This document shows, piece by piece, positions 8,832-17,992 of a DNA stretch of 37,996 nt; position 1 is the first letter of the stretch, and each line of letters begins with the position of its first letter. Source of the stretch: Phycisphaerales bacterium (GTDB lineage: Bacteria > Planctomycetota > Phycisphaerae > SM23-33); NCBI GenBank assembly GCA_018644725.1, contig JABGPZ010000035.1, positions 1-37,996 of the forward strand. Reading direction: 5' to 3'. The notes beneath the pieces were generated by a model. It had not been told where the DNA came from and did no database searches. It saw only the letters and a list, made by a program, of their open reading frames with translations. A program made the position numbers and the translations under genes.

Positions 8832-8855
8832 GCAAACAGGACCAACCGACAAAGT

Positions 8856-9380
8856 TTAGTTTACGTCGATGGCGGCTTCGACACGCAGGCCGGTCTCTTC
8901 GAGTACGCTTCGGCCGGGGAGGAAGGCCAAGTCGATCAAAAACGTCGCGCCGACAAGTTCACCGCCGAGGCGCTGGATGAGGCTGCACGCGGCCTTGGTC
9001 GTCCCGCCCGTGGCGAGCAGGTCGTCGACGATCAGAACGCGCTGGCCCTTGCTGACCGCGTCGATGTGGACTTCGATGGTCGCCGTGCCGTATTCCAGGT
9101 CATAGGTTTCGCTGATCGTTTCGTAGGGCAGCTTGCCGGCTTTGCGGATCGGCACGAAGGGGACTTTCAGCACTTCGGCGATGTGCGTGCCGAAGAGGAA
9201 CCCGCGCGATTCGATGCCGACGACGACGTCGATCTGCTCGTTCGCGAAGGGCGCGAGCATGGTGTCGTTGGCTTCGGCGAAGGCGGCCGGCGAGGCCAGC
9301 AGCGGTGTGATGTCTTTGAAGAGGATGCCCGGCTTGGGGAAGTCTGGCACGTCGCGGATAAAGGATTCAAGATTGGCCAT
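8856..9380 (-). CDS. apt: Adenine phosphoribosyltransferase
   Basis: This 174-residue cytosolic purine-salvage enzyme converts adenine plus PRPP to AMP. Visible features are FIRDVPDFPKPGILFKDITP at the N-terminus, the GIESRGFLFG region, IRKAGKLPYET and the PRPP-binding loop VLIVDDLLATGGTTKA. The length is typical. The ATG at 9380 follows AAGGAG; the upstream in-frame extension is not used. It starts 10 bp after the cdsA stop on the same strand, so the two are probably co-transcribed from the cdsA promoter. Confidence 0.97.
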   Translation of the reverse strand: MANLESFIRDVPDFPKPGILFKDITPLLASPAAFAEANDTMLAPFANEQIDVVVGIESRGFLFGTHIAEVLKVPFVPIRKAGKLPYETISETYDLEYGTATIEVHIDAVSKGQRVLIVDDLLATGGTTKAACSLIQRLGGELVGATFLIDLAFLPGRSVLEETGLRVEAAIDVN

Positions 9381-9390
9381 AGTGGGCTCC

Positions 9391-10380
9391 TTAGATGAAG
9401 ATGCTAGGTAGGCAGTGTGCCAAGAGTGTGAGGATTGTTGAATAGAATGGCGCGGCAATCAGGGGCGAGTCGAGCAGGTCGAGTACGCCGCCGAATTCGG
9501 GAATCAGTGAGGCCGAGTCTTTCACCCCCGCAGAGCGTTTGAGGAGTGATTCGCACCAGTCGCCAAATTGGCCGACCAGGCCCAGCGCTGCTCCAATCAA
9601 GCAAATGATCCAGTCTGGTCCCCAACAGAAATACATCATTAATTTATTGATTTTTTCATGACGCATTTGATCCAAGGGGCTGGAGATAAGGCGGTCGGTT
9701 TCCCAATTTAGATCGATGCAGTAGCTGAGCGCGAGGAAAACCAGTGCGGAAAACGCGAGGCCGCCGAAGAGGCCTTCCCACGATTTTTTCGGGCTGATCG
9801 TCGGCATGAGTTTGTGCTTGCCGATGGCCGACCCGACGAAGAACGCGCCGATGTCAGCCGACTTGATGGTTAGAAGGAAGATGATGAAAAATATTGAGCT
9901 GAAGTTGAGGCGGATCGATAGGAATACTCCCCCCAGCACGCCGATATAGATGATTGTCAGCAACGAGGCCATGATATGCTGAATTGCATTCTCGGTTCGG
10001 TGGCGGAGCATCTGCTCGAGGAACAGAAAGACGATGATAAATGGTATGCTGGCTAGCAGGGTACAGGCGTATAAGAGCGATGAAAGAAGGGTATCGTCGT
10101 GTACTGACCAGGCATAGGCGTGAAAGCTGAATAGCCTAAGCGATAGCATAAGGACAACGGCAACGATTGTCGTAATCGGCAGGATGTCATAGCCAGCGGA
10201 TTGCACGAGCTTGCGCATTTCCAGCACACCCACGAGTAGCATGGCCGTGAGAACTCCTGCGACGAGGACGCCATCCCACTGGCTCCCCCGTGATTGAAAG
10301 TCAAAATAGAACAGGCCGCCGAGGATGAGGATCATCGCCGAACCGAAGCCGAGACGTTTTTTGAGGGTTGCTGCGTTCAT
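9391..10380 (-). CDS. cdsA: Phosphatidate cytidylyltransferase (CdsA family)
   Basis: This 329-residue multipass membrane enzyme makes CDP-diacylglycerol from phosphatidate and CTP, the branch point of phospholipid synthesis. About eight hydrophobic segments are present. The catalytic C-terminal part includes SPKKSWEGLFGG, GQFGDWCESLLKRSAGVKD and PEFGGVLDLLDSPL. Compared with the textbook CDS signature (GHGG followed by DRxD), this protein has FGG and DLLD, a divergence to note. The ATG at 10380 has no Shine-Dalgarno; a TATACT box is placed so that +1 is this A. apt follows. Confidence 0.9.
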   Translation of the reverse strand: MNAATLKKRLGFGSAMILILGGLFYFDFQSRGSQWDGVLVAGVLTAMLLVGVLEMRKLVQSAGYDILPITTIVAVVLMLSLRLFSFHAYAWSVHDDTLLSSLLYACTLLASIPFIIVFLFLEQMLRHRTENAIQHIMASLLTIIYIGVLGGVFLSIRLNFSSIFFIIFLLTIKSADIGAFFVGSAIGKHKLMPTISPKKSWEGLFGGLAFSALVFLALSYCIDLNWETDRLISSPLDQMRHEKINKLMMYFCWGPDWIICLIGAALGLVGQFGDWCESLLKRSAGVKDSASLIPEFGGVLDLLDSPLIAAPFYSTILTLLAHCLPSIFI

Positions 10381-10392
10381 GGAAATAGTATA
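10380..10392 (-). promoter_or_regulatory. cdsA -10 box, leaderless arrangement
   Basis: On the minus strand TATACT (10392-10387) is followed by ATTTCC and then the cdsA ATG, so +1 coincides with the A of the start codon at 10380. No -35 consensus is evident. This promoter is divergent from the trp promoter. Confidence 0.5.
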
Positions 10393-10473
10393 CGCAAAAC
10401 GAGGGTGGAAGTATAGGGATAGAAAGAGGATCAGCGTAGAAGGTGTCGCAAACAAGAAGATGTATTTTCTTTC

Positions 10474-10502
10474 TTGACATCGTCTTGGTGATGCGTAATA
10501 CT
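10474..10502 (+). promoter_or_regulatory. trp operon promoter
   Basis: A perfect TTGACA (10474-10479), a 16-bp spacer and TAATAC (10496-10501) predict +1 at 10508-10509, which is the ATG of the leader peptide. No TrpR-like operator palindrome is obvious. Confidence 0.75.
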
Positions 10503-10508
10503 ATGTGC

Positions 10509-10565
10509 ATGCAAGATACCGCAAATAGCACGACGACGCGTTTTTGGTGGTGGCGTACCTGGTAG
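10509..10565 (+). CDS. trpL: trp operon leader peptide
   Basis: This is an 18-residue peptide, MQDTANSTTTRFWWWRTW, with three consecutive Trp codons and a fourth just before the TAG stop. Ribosome stalling at these codons when charged tRNA-Trp is scarce would switch downstream RNA folding, as in classical attenuation. An upstream in-frame ATG at 10503 would add two residues, but the promoter places transcription start at about 10509, so translation is probably leaderless; there is no Shine-Dalgarno. Beyond the stop, GGGGACGCT (10569-10577) can pair with AGCGGTTCCCC (10616-10626), and a terminator lies at 10651. The exact antiterminator pairing is not resolved by eye. Confidence 0.85.
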   Translation: MQDTANSTTTRFWWWRTW

Positions 10566-10650
10566 ACCGGGGACGCTGGCGGATTTTGTAGTACAAACAA
10601 CAAATGACGGCCGTGAGCGGTTCCCCGCTTGCGGCTGGTTGCGTATACTG

Positions 10651-10681
10651 GCTGTAAAGCGAATTGCTTACAGCTTTTTTT
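10651..10681 (+). terminator. trp attenuator (intrinsic terminator)
   Basis: GCTGTAA pairs with TTACAGC, extended by an inner GC/GC pair past one bulged A, followed by seven Ts. It lies between the leader peptide and trpE, 25 bp before the trpE ATG, which is the position expected of an attenuator. Confidence 0.85.
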
Positions 10682-10705
10682 ACAGACAGATCAGAAAGGC
10701 GAATC

Positions 10706-12193
10706 ATGCAGATTCAGTCATTCCCACAACGCGAAGAGTACCTCGACCTCGCCACCGAGGCGAACGTGATCCCCGTCTGCCACCAGATCCTCGCCGACCG
10801 CGAGACTCCGGTGTCGCTGATGGAGCGCTTCGCCAAGGCCGGCCGCCCGTTTTTCCTGCTCGAAAGTATGGAAGGCGGCGAGCGGTGGGGGCGCTACAGC
10901 TTCCTGGGGTCCAAGGCGTTTGGCCTGGTGAGGATCTACGCCGACCGCGTCGAATTTGAGCGCAACGGCGAAATCGAATCGATTTCTCACGGCGGCGACC
11001 CGCTGGGCGTATTGCGTGAGATCATGGCCGAATATATCCCGGCCGACATGGGCGAGGCTCTTCCGCGCTTCTGGGGCGGGCTCGTGGGCTATTTCACCTA
11101 CGAAATGGCGAGCTTCTTCGAGCCCCGCGTGCCCAATCGCCTCCCGGCCGAGACGCCGCTCGCGAGCTTCATGCTCCCCGAAGAACTGCTCATCATCGAC
11201 AATCAAATGCATACGCTGACGTGCGTCGTGTTGACCTATCTCGACGACGATGCCGATGTGGCCGCTGCCCACGCCGCCGCGAGCAAGCGCGTCGAAGCCC
11301 TCGCTTACGAGATCGACCACACGCCGCTTGAGCGTTCGATCACGGCCGCGGGGCTGCGCGATTTCTCCCTGGCCTGTTCGACGGCCGACGAGGATTTCTG
11401 CAAGAAGGTCGAGATCGTTAAGGAACACATTTTCGCCGGTGACATCATCCAGGCGGTGATCTCCCAGAAGTTCGTCGGCCCCGCGCCCGAGGACATGACC
11501 AGCTTCTATCGCGCACTGCGCTTTATCAACCCCTCGCCGTACCTGTTCCACATTCAGCTCGACAATACGACGATTGTGGGCTCCTCGCCAGAGACGATGG
11601 TCCGCGTCGAAAACGGAACCGCGTGCGTCCGCCCGATCGCCGGGACGCGCCCGCGCGGGGAAACGCCGCAGGACGACCTCGATCTTGAGGTCGATCTTCT
11701 CGCGGATGAAAAGGAACGCGCCGAGCATTTGATGCTGGTCGATCTAGGCCGCAACGACCTTGGACGCATCGCCAAAACCGGCACGGTCAAAGTGACCGAC
11801 TTGATGATGATCGAGCGCTACAGCCACGTCATGCACATCGTGTCCAACGTCACCTGCGACATCGAAGACGACAAAGACGCATTGGACGTTCTCGCGGCGA
11901 CCTTCCCGGCTGGGACGCTTTCGGGCGCGCCCAAAGTGCGCGCGATGGAAATCATCGCCGAGCAGGAAGACCAGCCGCGCGGCGTGTACGGCGGGTGCGC
12001 GGGCTATATCTCGTTCGATGGAAATCTCGACATGGCCATCACCATTCGCACCGCCGTCGCCGAGGCCGGTACCATCGTCGTCCAGGCCGGAGCGGGCATC
12101 GTCGCCGATTCCGTCCCCGCCAGCGAGCACCAGGAAACCATCAACAAAGCCATGGGCCTCTCCCGCGCCCTGAAATTCATCGAGCAAATATAG
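10706..12193 (+). CDS. trpE: Anthranilate synthase component I
   Basis: This 495-residue chorismate-using enzyme makes anthranilate with ammonia supplied by TrpG, the first committed step of tryptophan synthesis. The feedback-inhibition motif LLES (51-54) is intact, predicting inhibition by Trp. The chorismate-binding domain shows IAGTRPRGE, LLADEKERAEHLMLVDLGRN and FPAGTLSGAPKVRAMEII, all canonical for TrpE. The ATG at 10706 follows AAAGG; the upstream frame belongs to the attenuator. It is the first structural gene after the leader and attenuator, and trpG follows after 10 bp. Confidence 0.98.
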   Translation: MQIQSFPQREEYLDLATEANVIPVCHQILADRETPVSLMERFAKAGRPFFLLESMEGGERWGRYSFLGSKAFGLVRIYADRVEFERNGEIESISHGGDPLGVLREIMAEYIPADMGEALPRFWGGLVGYFTYEMASFFEPRVPNRLPAETPLASFMLPEELLIIDNQMHTLTCVVLTYLDDDADVAAAHAAASKRVEALAYEIDHTPLERSITAAGLRDFSLACSTADEDFCKKVEIVKEHIFAGDIIQAVISQKFVGPAPEDMTSFYRALRFINPSPYLFHIQLDNTTIVGSSPETMVRVENGTACVRPIAGTRPRGETPQDDLDLEVDLLADEKERAEHLMLVDLGRNDLGRIAKTGTVKVTDLMMIERYSHVMHIVSNVTCDIEDDKDALDVLAATFPAGTLSGAPKVRAMEIIAEQEDQPRGVYGGCAGYISFDGNLDMAITIRTAVAEAGTIVVQAGAGIVADSVPASEHQETINKAMGLSRALKFIEQI

Positions 12194-12203
12194 GAACACG
12201 ACC

Positions 12204-12784
<581 letters not shown>

Positions 12785-12788
<4 letters not shown>

Positions 12789-13804
12789 AGTATGACGAAT
12801 TACTGATGGGTGTGATTTCGGGCAAGAATCTGTCCGAGGAGGAAATGGCGGACGTGATCGGCCTGATTCTCGCGGGGGAACTCAGCGATGTGCAGATCGG
12901 CGCGTTTCTCGCAGCGATGGCGTGCAAGACCGCCAGCGAGGCCGAAATTGCCGGCGCGGCGCGCGCCATGCGCGACAAGGCCGTGCGGGTGACGACGAAG
13001 GATCCCGACACGATTGACACCTGCGGCACGGGCGGCGATGGCGTGGGGACGTTCAATATTTCCACGGTCGTCGCACTGGTCGCAGCCGGCGCGGGGCTCA
13101 CGGTCGTCAAGCACGGCAATCGCAGCGTCTCCAGCAAGTGCGGCAGCGCGGATGTCCTCGAAACGCTCGGCGTGAAAATCGACGCGGACCCCTCCGTGGC
13201 CGAGGGCGCGGTCAACACCATCGGCGTGGGCTTCCTTTTCGCGCCAAAGTTCCACAGCGCGATGCGCTATGTCATGCCCACCCGGCGCGAGCTGGGTGTG
13301 CGGACGATGTTCAATCTCCTCGGGCCGCTGGCCAATCCCGCAAACGCAAAGTATCAGCTCGTAGGGATTTACGACCCGACGATGCTCGAACGATATGCGG
13401 GCGCGATGAAGCGTCTCGGCATTGAGCGCGCGATGGTGGTCCACGGAAATGACGGCCTCGACGAGATCACAACGACCGCGACGACGCAGGTGGCGGAACT
13501 GGCCGATGGCGAAATTACCCGCTACGAAATCAACCCTGCCGACTACTTCAACACGCTCGCTACGAGTGGCGATTTGCTCGGCGGTGACGCGGAAGAAAAT
13601 GCCGCCATCGCCCGTGCGATTCTCGCGGGAGAAACCGGCCCGAAGCGGAACATTGTGTTGCTCAATGCGGCGGCGGCGTTGCGTGTTGCCGGCAAGGCTT
13701 GCGATTTGACCGACGGCATTGCCCGCGCGGCCGACGCGATTGACTCGGGCGCGGCGATGGCAAAATTGGACGCGCTGATTGCCTATACCCAGGAGAACGG
13801 CTGA
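12785..13804 (+). CDS. trpD: Anthranilate phosphoribosyltransferase
   Basis: This 339-residue enzyme transfers phosphoribose from PRPP to anthranilate. The PRPP loop DTCGTGGDGVGTFNIST, the KHGNRSVSSKCGSADVLE segment, FLFAPKFHSAMRYV and RTMFNLLGPLANPA are all present, as is VVHGNDGLDEITTT. The length is normal for a free-standing TrpD. It is translationally coupled at both ends: 4-bp overlap with trpG and 1-bp overlap (TGATG) with trpC. Confidence 0.98.
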
Positions 13805-14583
13805 TGGATTTTCTCTCGACGATTGTTCGTGACAAACGTGAAGACGTTGCCGCCGCGCAAAGCCGGATCCCGCTGGACGAGATGATCGCCCGGGCGCGTG
13901 ATCGTGGCAGTGTGCGCGATTTCAACGCGGCCATGGCGCGCGAGGAGGTGAACATCATCTCCGAGATCAAACGCGCGTCGCCTTCGAAGGGCCCGATCCG
14001 ACTGGATCTCGATCCCGTCGAGCTTGCGACGGCCTATGCCGAGGGCGGGGCGGCGGCGATTTCGGTGTTGACCGAAGAGCGCTATTTTCTCGGATCGCTG
14101 GCAGACCTCCAGGCGGCACGGTCGGCGTGCGCCTTGCCCGTACTGCGAAAAGACTTCACCCTCACAGACTATCAGGTCTACGAGTCGGCCGCATCGGGCG
14201 CCGATGCGCTGCTGTTGATCGTGCGCCTGTTGGAACGCAATCAGCTCGACGACCTTCTCGGCCTGACGCACGATTTGGGGCTCGAAGCGCTGGTGGAACT
14301 CTATGACGAGGCCGACCTCGAAACCATCGAAGGCCTCGCGCCGGCGGTCATCGGCATCAACAATCGCGACCTCAAAACGTTCCAGACCGACCTGGCGATT
14401 TCCAAGCGAATCGCCGCTCAGCTCGACGAGCGCCACATCCCCGTCGCGGCGAGCGGGATCTTTACACGCGCCGACGTCGAGGGCAATTTGGACCTTGGCA
14501 TTCGCGGGTTCCTCATCGGCGAAAGCCTCGTTCGCAGCGACAATCCTGCGGCGATGCTCCGCGAGTTGCGAGGCGTACAATGA
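13804..14583 (+). CDS. trpC: Indole-3-glycerol phosphate synthase
   Basis: This 259-residue TIM barrel closes the indole ring to make indole-3-glycerol phosphate. Catalytic motifs are EIKRASPSKGPI (Lys and Glu), AISVLTEERYFLGS, PVLRKDFTL (catalytic Lys) and GINNRDLKTF. The last strand AASGIFTRADV precedes the phosphate-binding GFLIGESLVRS. It is monofunctional, not fused to TrpF as in enteric bacteria. Starts within TGATG at the trpD stop and overlaps trpF by 4 bp. Confidence 0.98.
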   Translation: MDFLSTIVRDKREDVAAAQSRIPLDEMIARARDRGSVRDFNAAMAREEVNIISEIKRASPSKGPIRLDLDPVELATAYAEGGAAAISVLTEERYFLGSLADLQAARSACALPVLRKDFTLTDYQVYESAASGADALLLIVRLLERNQLDDLLGLTHDLGLEALVELYDEADLETIEGLAPAVIGINNRDLKTFQTDLAISKRIAAQLDERHIPVAASGIFTRADVEGNLDLGIRGFLIGESLVRSDNPAAMLRELRGVQ

Positions 14584-15317
14584 GCGCGTCCATCGAAATC
14601 AAGATTTGCGGTCTGACGCGAGTTGACCAAGCGGCCGCGTGCGTCGAGGCCGGGGCCGACGCGCTCGGGATGATTTTCTATCCGCCGAGTCCGCGCGATC
14701 TTTCCGCGCAGCTGACGGTGGCCGCAGAAATTTCCCGCGTAGCCATCCTTCGTGGTGTAGCCGTCGTGGGCGTGTTCGTCGATGAATCCCTCGAGACGAT
14801 TTTGCACATTGCCGCCGAGGCCGAGCTTTCGGCCGTCCAGCTCCACGGCAACGAAACGCCCGACCTGGTCGAGCAGTTGCGCCAGCGCGGCCTTCATGTT
14901 GTGAAGGTGCTGAAAACCGCTGGCGAGGCGCTCGTCGATCAGGCCCACCTTTTTCCGGGCACACCCATCCTTGTCGAATGCGGCAAGGGCGTTTTGCCCG
15001 GTGGCAACGGTGTGGTGTGGGACTTTGCTGGCGCGGCGTCTCTCGGCGGAGTTCAGCCGTTCGGCATTGCGGGCGGGCTCGCCATCGATACCATTGCCAG
15101 TGCCATCGCGGCCGCACAACCCGACGCAATCGACCTCTCCAGCGGCGTGGAAACCGCTCCTGGCCTCAAAGATATCGCATTGGTCACCGAGCTGATTGCC
15201 GCGGCAAAACAACGTTCCCCCGGCCGTGAACTTCGGCCAGTGTTCCACTCTGAATTGATATCCAATATGGACGATGCCATCCTCTCGAATTTACCCTCAG
15301 GAGTCCCCAATGACTGA
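14580..15317 (+). CDS. trpF: Phosphoribosylanthranilate isomerase
   Basis: This 245-residue TIM barrel performs the Amadori rearrangement of phosphoribosylanthranilate. The catalytic Cys lies in EIKICGLTR, with [23 protein letters not shown], a phosphate-binding FGIAGGLA and the closing [16 protein letters not shown]. It is longer than most TrpF proteins by about 30 residues, all in a C-terminal tail (after ELIAAAKQ) of no recognisable function that runs into the trpB start region. Its stop lies 8 bp inside trpB, which suggests the tail partly reflects drift of the stop codon. Confidence 0.95.
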   Translation: MSASIEIKICGLTRVDQAAACVEAGADALGMIFYPPSPRDLSAQLTVAAEISRVAILRGVAVVGVFVDESLETILHIAAEAELSAVQLHGNETPDLVEQLRQRGLHVVKVLKTAGEALVDQAHLFPGTPILVECGKGVLPGGNGVVWDFAGAASLGGVQPFGIAGGLAIDTIASAIAAAQPDAIDLSSGVETAPGLKDIALVTELIAAAKQRSPGRELRPVFHSELISNMDDAILSNLPSGVPND

Positions 15318-16518
15318 ACGAATTGACTTTTCCCAACAGCCCGACGAACGCGGGCACTTCGGAATTTACGGCGGGCGCTATGTCGGCGAAACGCTGATGC
15401 CGGCGCTACTCGAAGTCGAGGCCGCTTACGAAAAATATCGCAACGATCCCGACTTCGTCGCCGAATTGAAGATGCTGCTGAAGCATTACGTCGGCCGTCC
15501 GTCGCCGGTGTATCACTGCAAGCGTCTCAGCGAGGCGTGCGGCGGGGCGCAGATTTATCTCAAGCGCGAAGACCTGCTTCATACCGGCGCGCACAAGGTC
15601 AACAATACCGTCGGGCAGGTGCTCCTCGCCAAGACGATGGGCAAGACGCGCGTGATCGCCGAGACGGGCGCGGGCCAGCACGGCGTGGCGACCGCGACGG
15701 CCGCAGCGCTGATGGGGCTCGAATGCACCGTGTTCATGGGCGAAGAAGACATCCGCCGCCAAGCGCCCAACGTTCAGCGCATGGGCCTGCTCGGCGCAGA
15801 GGTCATCAGCGTCACCAGCGGCCTCGGCACGCTCAAAGACGCGATGAACGAGGCGCTGCGCTATTGGACGGGCGTGGTCGAAGACACGTTCTATGTCATC
15901 GGCACGGTCGCCGGGCCCCACCCATACCCGCTGATGGTGCGCGAATTTCAGAAGGTCCTCGGCGAAGAAGCGCGCGAGCAGATCGTCGAACTCGCGGGTC
16001 GGTTGCCGGACGTACTCGTCGCGTGCATCGGCGGCGGCAGTAACGCCATCGGCCTGTTCTATCCATTCCTCGATACCGAGTGCGAAATCGTCGGCGTCGA
16101 GGCGGCGGGCAAGGGCATCGAAACCGGCGAACATGCTGCGTCGCTGTCCCACGGCAAACTCGGTGTGCTTCACGGCACGAAGAGCTATCTGCTGCAGGAT
16201 GACGGCGGGCAGATTCACGAAGCCTATTCGATCTCGGCCGGGCTGGACTATCCCGGCGTTGGCCCGGAACACGCATTCCTGAAGGACGTTGGCCGGGCGC
16301 GCTATGACACGATCACCGATGTCGAGGCGATGGATGCCTTCGACAAATTGTGCCAATATGAAGGGATCATTCCCGCACTCGAATCCAGCCACGCACTCGC
16401 GCGCGGCATGCAAATTGCAGCCGAGCGACCCACCGATCAGATCATCCTGATCAACCTCTCGGGCCGCGGCGACAAAGACCTCTCGCACGTTGTGCAGATC
16501 AAAGGAGAGAATGTATGA
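15310..16518 (+). CDS. trpB: Tryptophan synthase beta chain
   Basis: This 402-residue PLP enzyme condenses indole with serine to give tryptophan within the alpha2-beta2 complex. The PLP lysine is K96 in [18 protein letters not shown], and the phosphate-binding loop is [10 protein letters not shown]. The segments [31 protein letters not shown] and [12 protein letters not shown] are typical TrpB1. The ATG at 15310 follows AGGAG and overlaps the end of trpF by 8 bp. It overlaps trpA by 4 bp, as expected for subunits made in equal amounts. Confidence 0.98.
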   Translation: MTERIDFSQQPDERGHFGIYGGRYVGETLMPALLEVEAAYEKYRNDPDFVAELKMLLKHYVGRPSPVYHCKRLSEACGGAQIYLKREDLLHTGAHKVNNTVGQVLLAKTMGKTRVIAETGAGQHGVATATAAALMGLECTVFMGEEDIRRQAPNVQRMGLLGAEVISVTSGLGTLKDAMNEALRYWTGVVEDTFYVIGTVAGPHPYPLMVREFQKVLGEEAREQIVELAGRLPDVLVACIGGGSNAIGLFYPFLDTECEIVGVEAAGKGIETGEHAASLSHGKLGVLHGTKSYLLQDDGGQIHEAYSISAGLDYPGVGPEHAFLKDVGRARYDTITDVEAMDAFDKLCQYEGIIPALESSHALARGMQIAAERPTDQIILINLSGRGDKDLSHVVQIKGENV

Positions 16519-17312
16519 ACCGGTTTGACGCAACGTTTACCGCACTGAAACAGAATAATGAGACCGCTTTGGTGGGCTTTGTCTCGGCGGGCGATCCCGA
16601 TTTTGACACGTCTCTGGCAATCATCGACGCGATGGCGTCGGCCGGGCTGGACGTGCTGGAACTTGGCATTCCCTTTTCCGATCCGACGGCCGACGGGCCT
16701 GTGATCCAGCGCTCGTCCCAGCGTGCGCTCGAGAACGGCATGAGCCTCTCGCGGGCGATGGACATGGTCGCCGCGATCCGCGCCAAGCACCCCGAGTTGC
16801 CGATTGTGCTGTTCAGCTATTACAATCCGATCCTCGCGATGGGCCAGAACGAATTCTACGCCAAGGCGACCGCCGCCGGGGCCGACGGCGCGTTGATCGT
16901 CGACTTGCCGCCGGAAGAAGCGCCCGAGCTTACCAGCCAGTTTGACGGCGAGTTCCCGCTGATTCATCTCGTCGCGCCGACGACCTCGCCCGAGCGCCAG
17001 AAGCAGATTCTCGCTTCGGCCGAGGCGTTTGTCTATCTCATCAGCCGCACGGGTGTCACCGGAAGCGGCGAGCTGGACACTTCCTCCATCGCCGGGCACG
17101 TCGCAGAAATTCGCGATGCGACCTCCGCGCCGATCTGTGTGGGCTTCGGGATTTCGACTCCGGATCACGTCCGTGCCATTGGCTCCGACGCCGACGGCGT
17201 GGTCATCGGTAGCGCGTTCGAACGGATCATCGAAGACGGCCTCGACGTACCGGCCGAGTTGCCCGAAAAACTCGGGGCCTATGTGCGCGATCTCAAAGCT
17301 GCCTGCAAGTAG
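16515..17312 (+). CDS. trpA: Tryptophan synthase alpha chain
   Basis: This 265-residue TIM barrel cleaves indole-3-glycerol phosphate and channels indole to TrpB. The catalytic acids fall at E49 ([11 protein letters not shown]) and D60 ([11 protein letters not shown]), the same numbers as in Salmonella. The loop [11 protein letters not shown] and phosphate site [10 protein letters not shown] are present. It is the last gene of the trp cluster; the ATGA overlap with trpB couples the two. I see no strong terminator after it; the msrB promoter begins 3 bp beyond the stop. Confidence 0.98.
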   Translation: MNRFDATFTALKQNNETALVGFVSAGDPDFDTSLAIIDAMASAGLDVLELGIPFSDPTADGPVIQRSSQRALENGMSLSRAMDMVAAIRAKHPELPIVLFSYYNPILAMGQNEFYAKATAAGADGALIVDLPPEEAPELTSQFDGEFPLIHLVAPTTSPERQKQILASAEAFVYLISRTGVTGSGELDTSSIAGHVAEIRDATSAPICVGFGISTPDHVRAIGSDADGVVIGSAFERIIEDGLDVPAELPEKLGAYVRDLKAACK

Positions 17313-17314
17313 AT

Positions 17315-17343
17315 TTGGAATTTTCCACTATTGACGATAGGAT
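17315..17343 (+). promoter_or_regulatory. msrB promoter
   Basis: TTGGAA (17315-17320), a 17-bp spacer and TAGGAT (17338-17343) predict a start near 17350, only about 12 nt before the msrB ATG and right at its Shine-Dalgarno. Read-through from trpA is also possible. Confidence 0.55.
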
Positions 17344-17361
17344 GATCCGAAAGGAGCGGTT

Positions 17362-17949
17362 ATGAAATTTGCTGAACTTCTCGCGAATCAGTTGCCCACG
17401 GCCGGCATGGTTGTTGCGGCCGCGTTGATGGGTGTGATGTTGGTGTTGCTCCTTGGCTGCGACTGTGAATGCGGCAAGGACGCTCCCGTGCCAGAGGAGG
17501 GCGATAAGTCTGTCGAGGCGCGTGCGGCGGCGTTGTGGGCGAAAATTCAGTCGCCCCTCTCGGCCGAGGAAACGCGCGTGATCCGCCAGCAGGGCACCGA
17601 GCGCTCCGGCCCGGGCGGTTATACCAACGCCGACAGCAAGGGGCTGTACGTCTGCCGCGCGTGCGGAAGTTCGCTCTATCGCAGCGAATCGAAGTTTCAC
17701 AGCGGGTGCGGCTGGCCTGCGTTCGACGACGAAATTAACGGTGCCGTGCGCTATTTGCCCGACCCCGACGGCGCACGAACGGAAATTCGCTGCGCTGCGT
17801 GCGATGGCCACCTCGGCCACGTCTTTACGGGCGAGGCCTTCACCGAGACCAACATGCGCCACTGCGTGAATTCGATTTCCATGCTCTTCATCCCGGCCGC
17901 CATCGTCGACGAATACACCAAACTTCGCGCGGCACAATCCGACCAATAA
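17362..17949 (+). CDS. msrB: Membrane-anchored peptide-methionine (R)-S-oxide reductase
   Basis: This 195-residue protein reduces the R-epimer of methionine sulfoxide in oxidised proteins. The MsrB domain spans about residues 55-190. It has two CxxC zinc pairs (VCRAC and CAAC), SGCGWPAF with a candidate resolving Cys, and the catalytic Cys in MRHCVNS. The first 33 residues are a hydrophobic export signal ending in LVLLLGC, a good lipobox, so it is probably a lipoprotein facing the cell envelope. The sequence after it (DCECGKD) is Cys-rich. AAAGGAG precedes the ATG. An exported MsrB needs a reductant; DsbD, 2 kb away, is a candidate. The 43-bp gap to the convergent gene holds no convincing terminator. 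Confidence 0.93.
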   Translation: MKFAELLANQLPTAGMVVAAALMGVMLVLLLGCDCECGKDAPVPEEGDKSVEARAAALWAKIQSPLSAEETRVIRQQGTERSGPGGYTNADSKGLYVCRACGSSLYRSESKFHSGCGWPAFDDEINGAVRYLPDPDGARTEIRCAACDGHLGHVFTGEAFTETNMRHCVNSISMLFIPAAIVDEYTKLRAAQSDQ

Positions 17950-17992
17950 AAAACGCCGTTTTTAGATTATTTTTGCGAAGCGAGCGTTTTGG

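Noticed and set aside
8575-8852. Small minus-strand ORFs before apt
   Set aside because: They lie wholly within the palindromic repeat and have no ribosome site or protein-like composition.
17950-17992. Terminator between msrB and the DUF1566 gene
   Set aside because: AAAAACG/CGTTTTT pairs leave no proper loop, and the alternative pairing has a very large loop; too weak to call.
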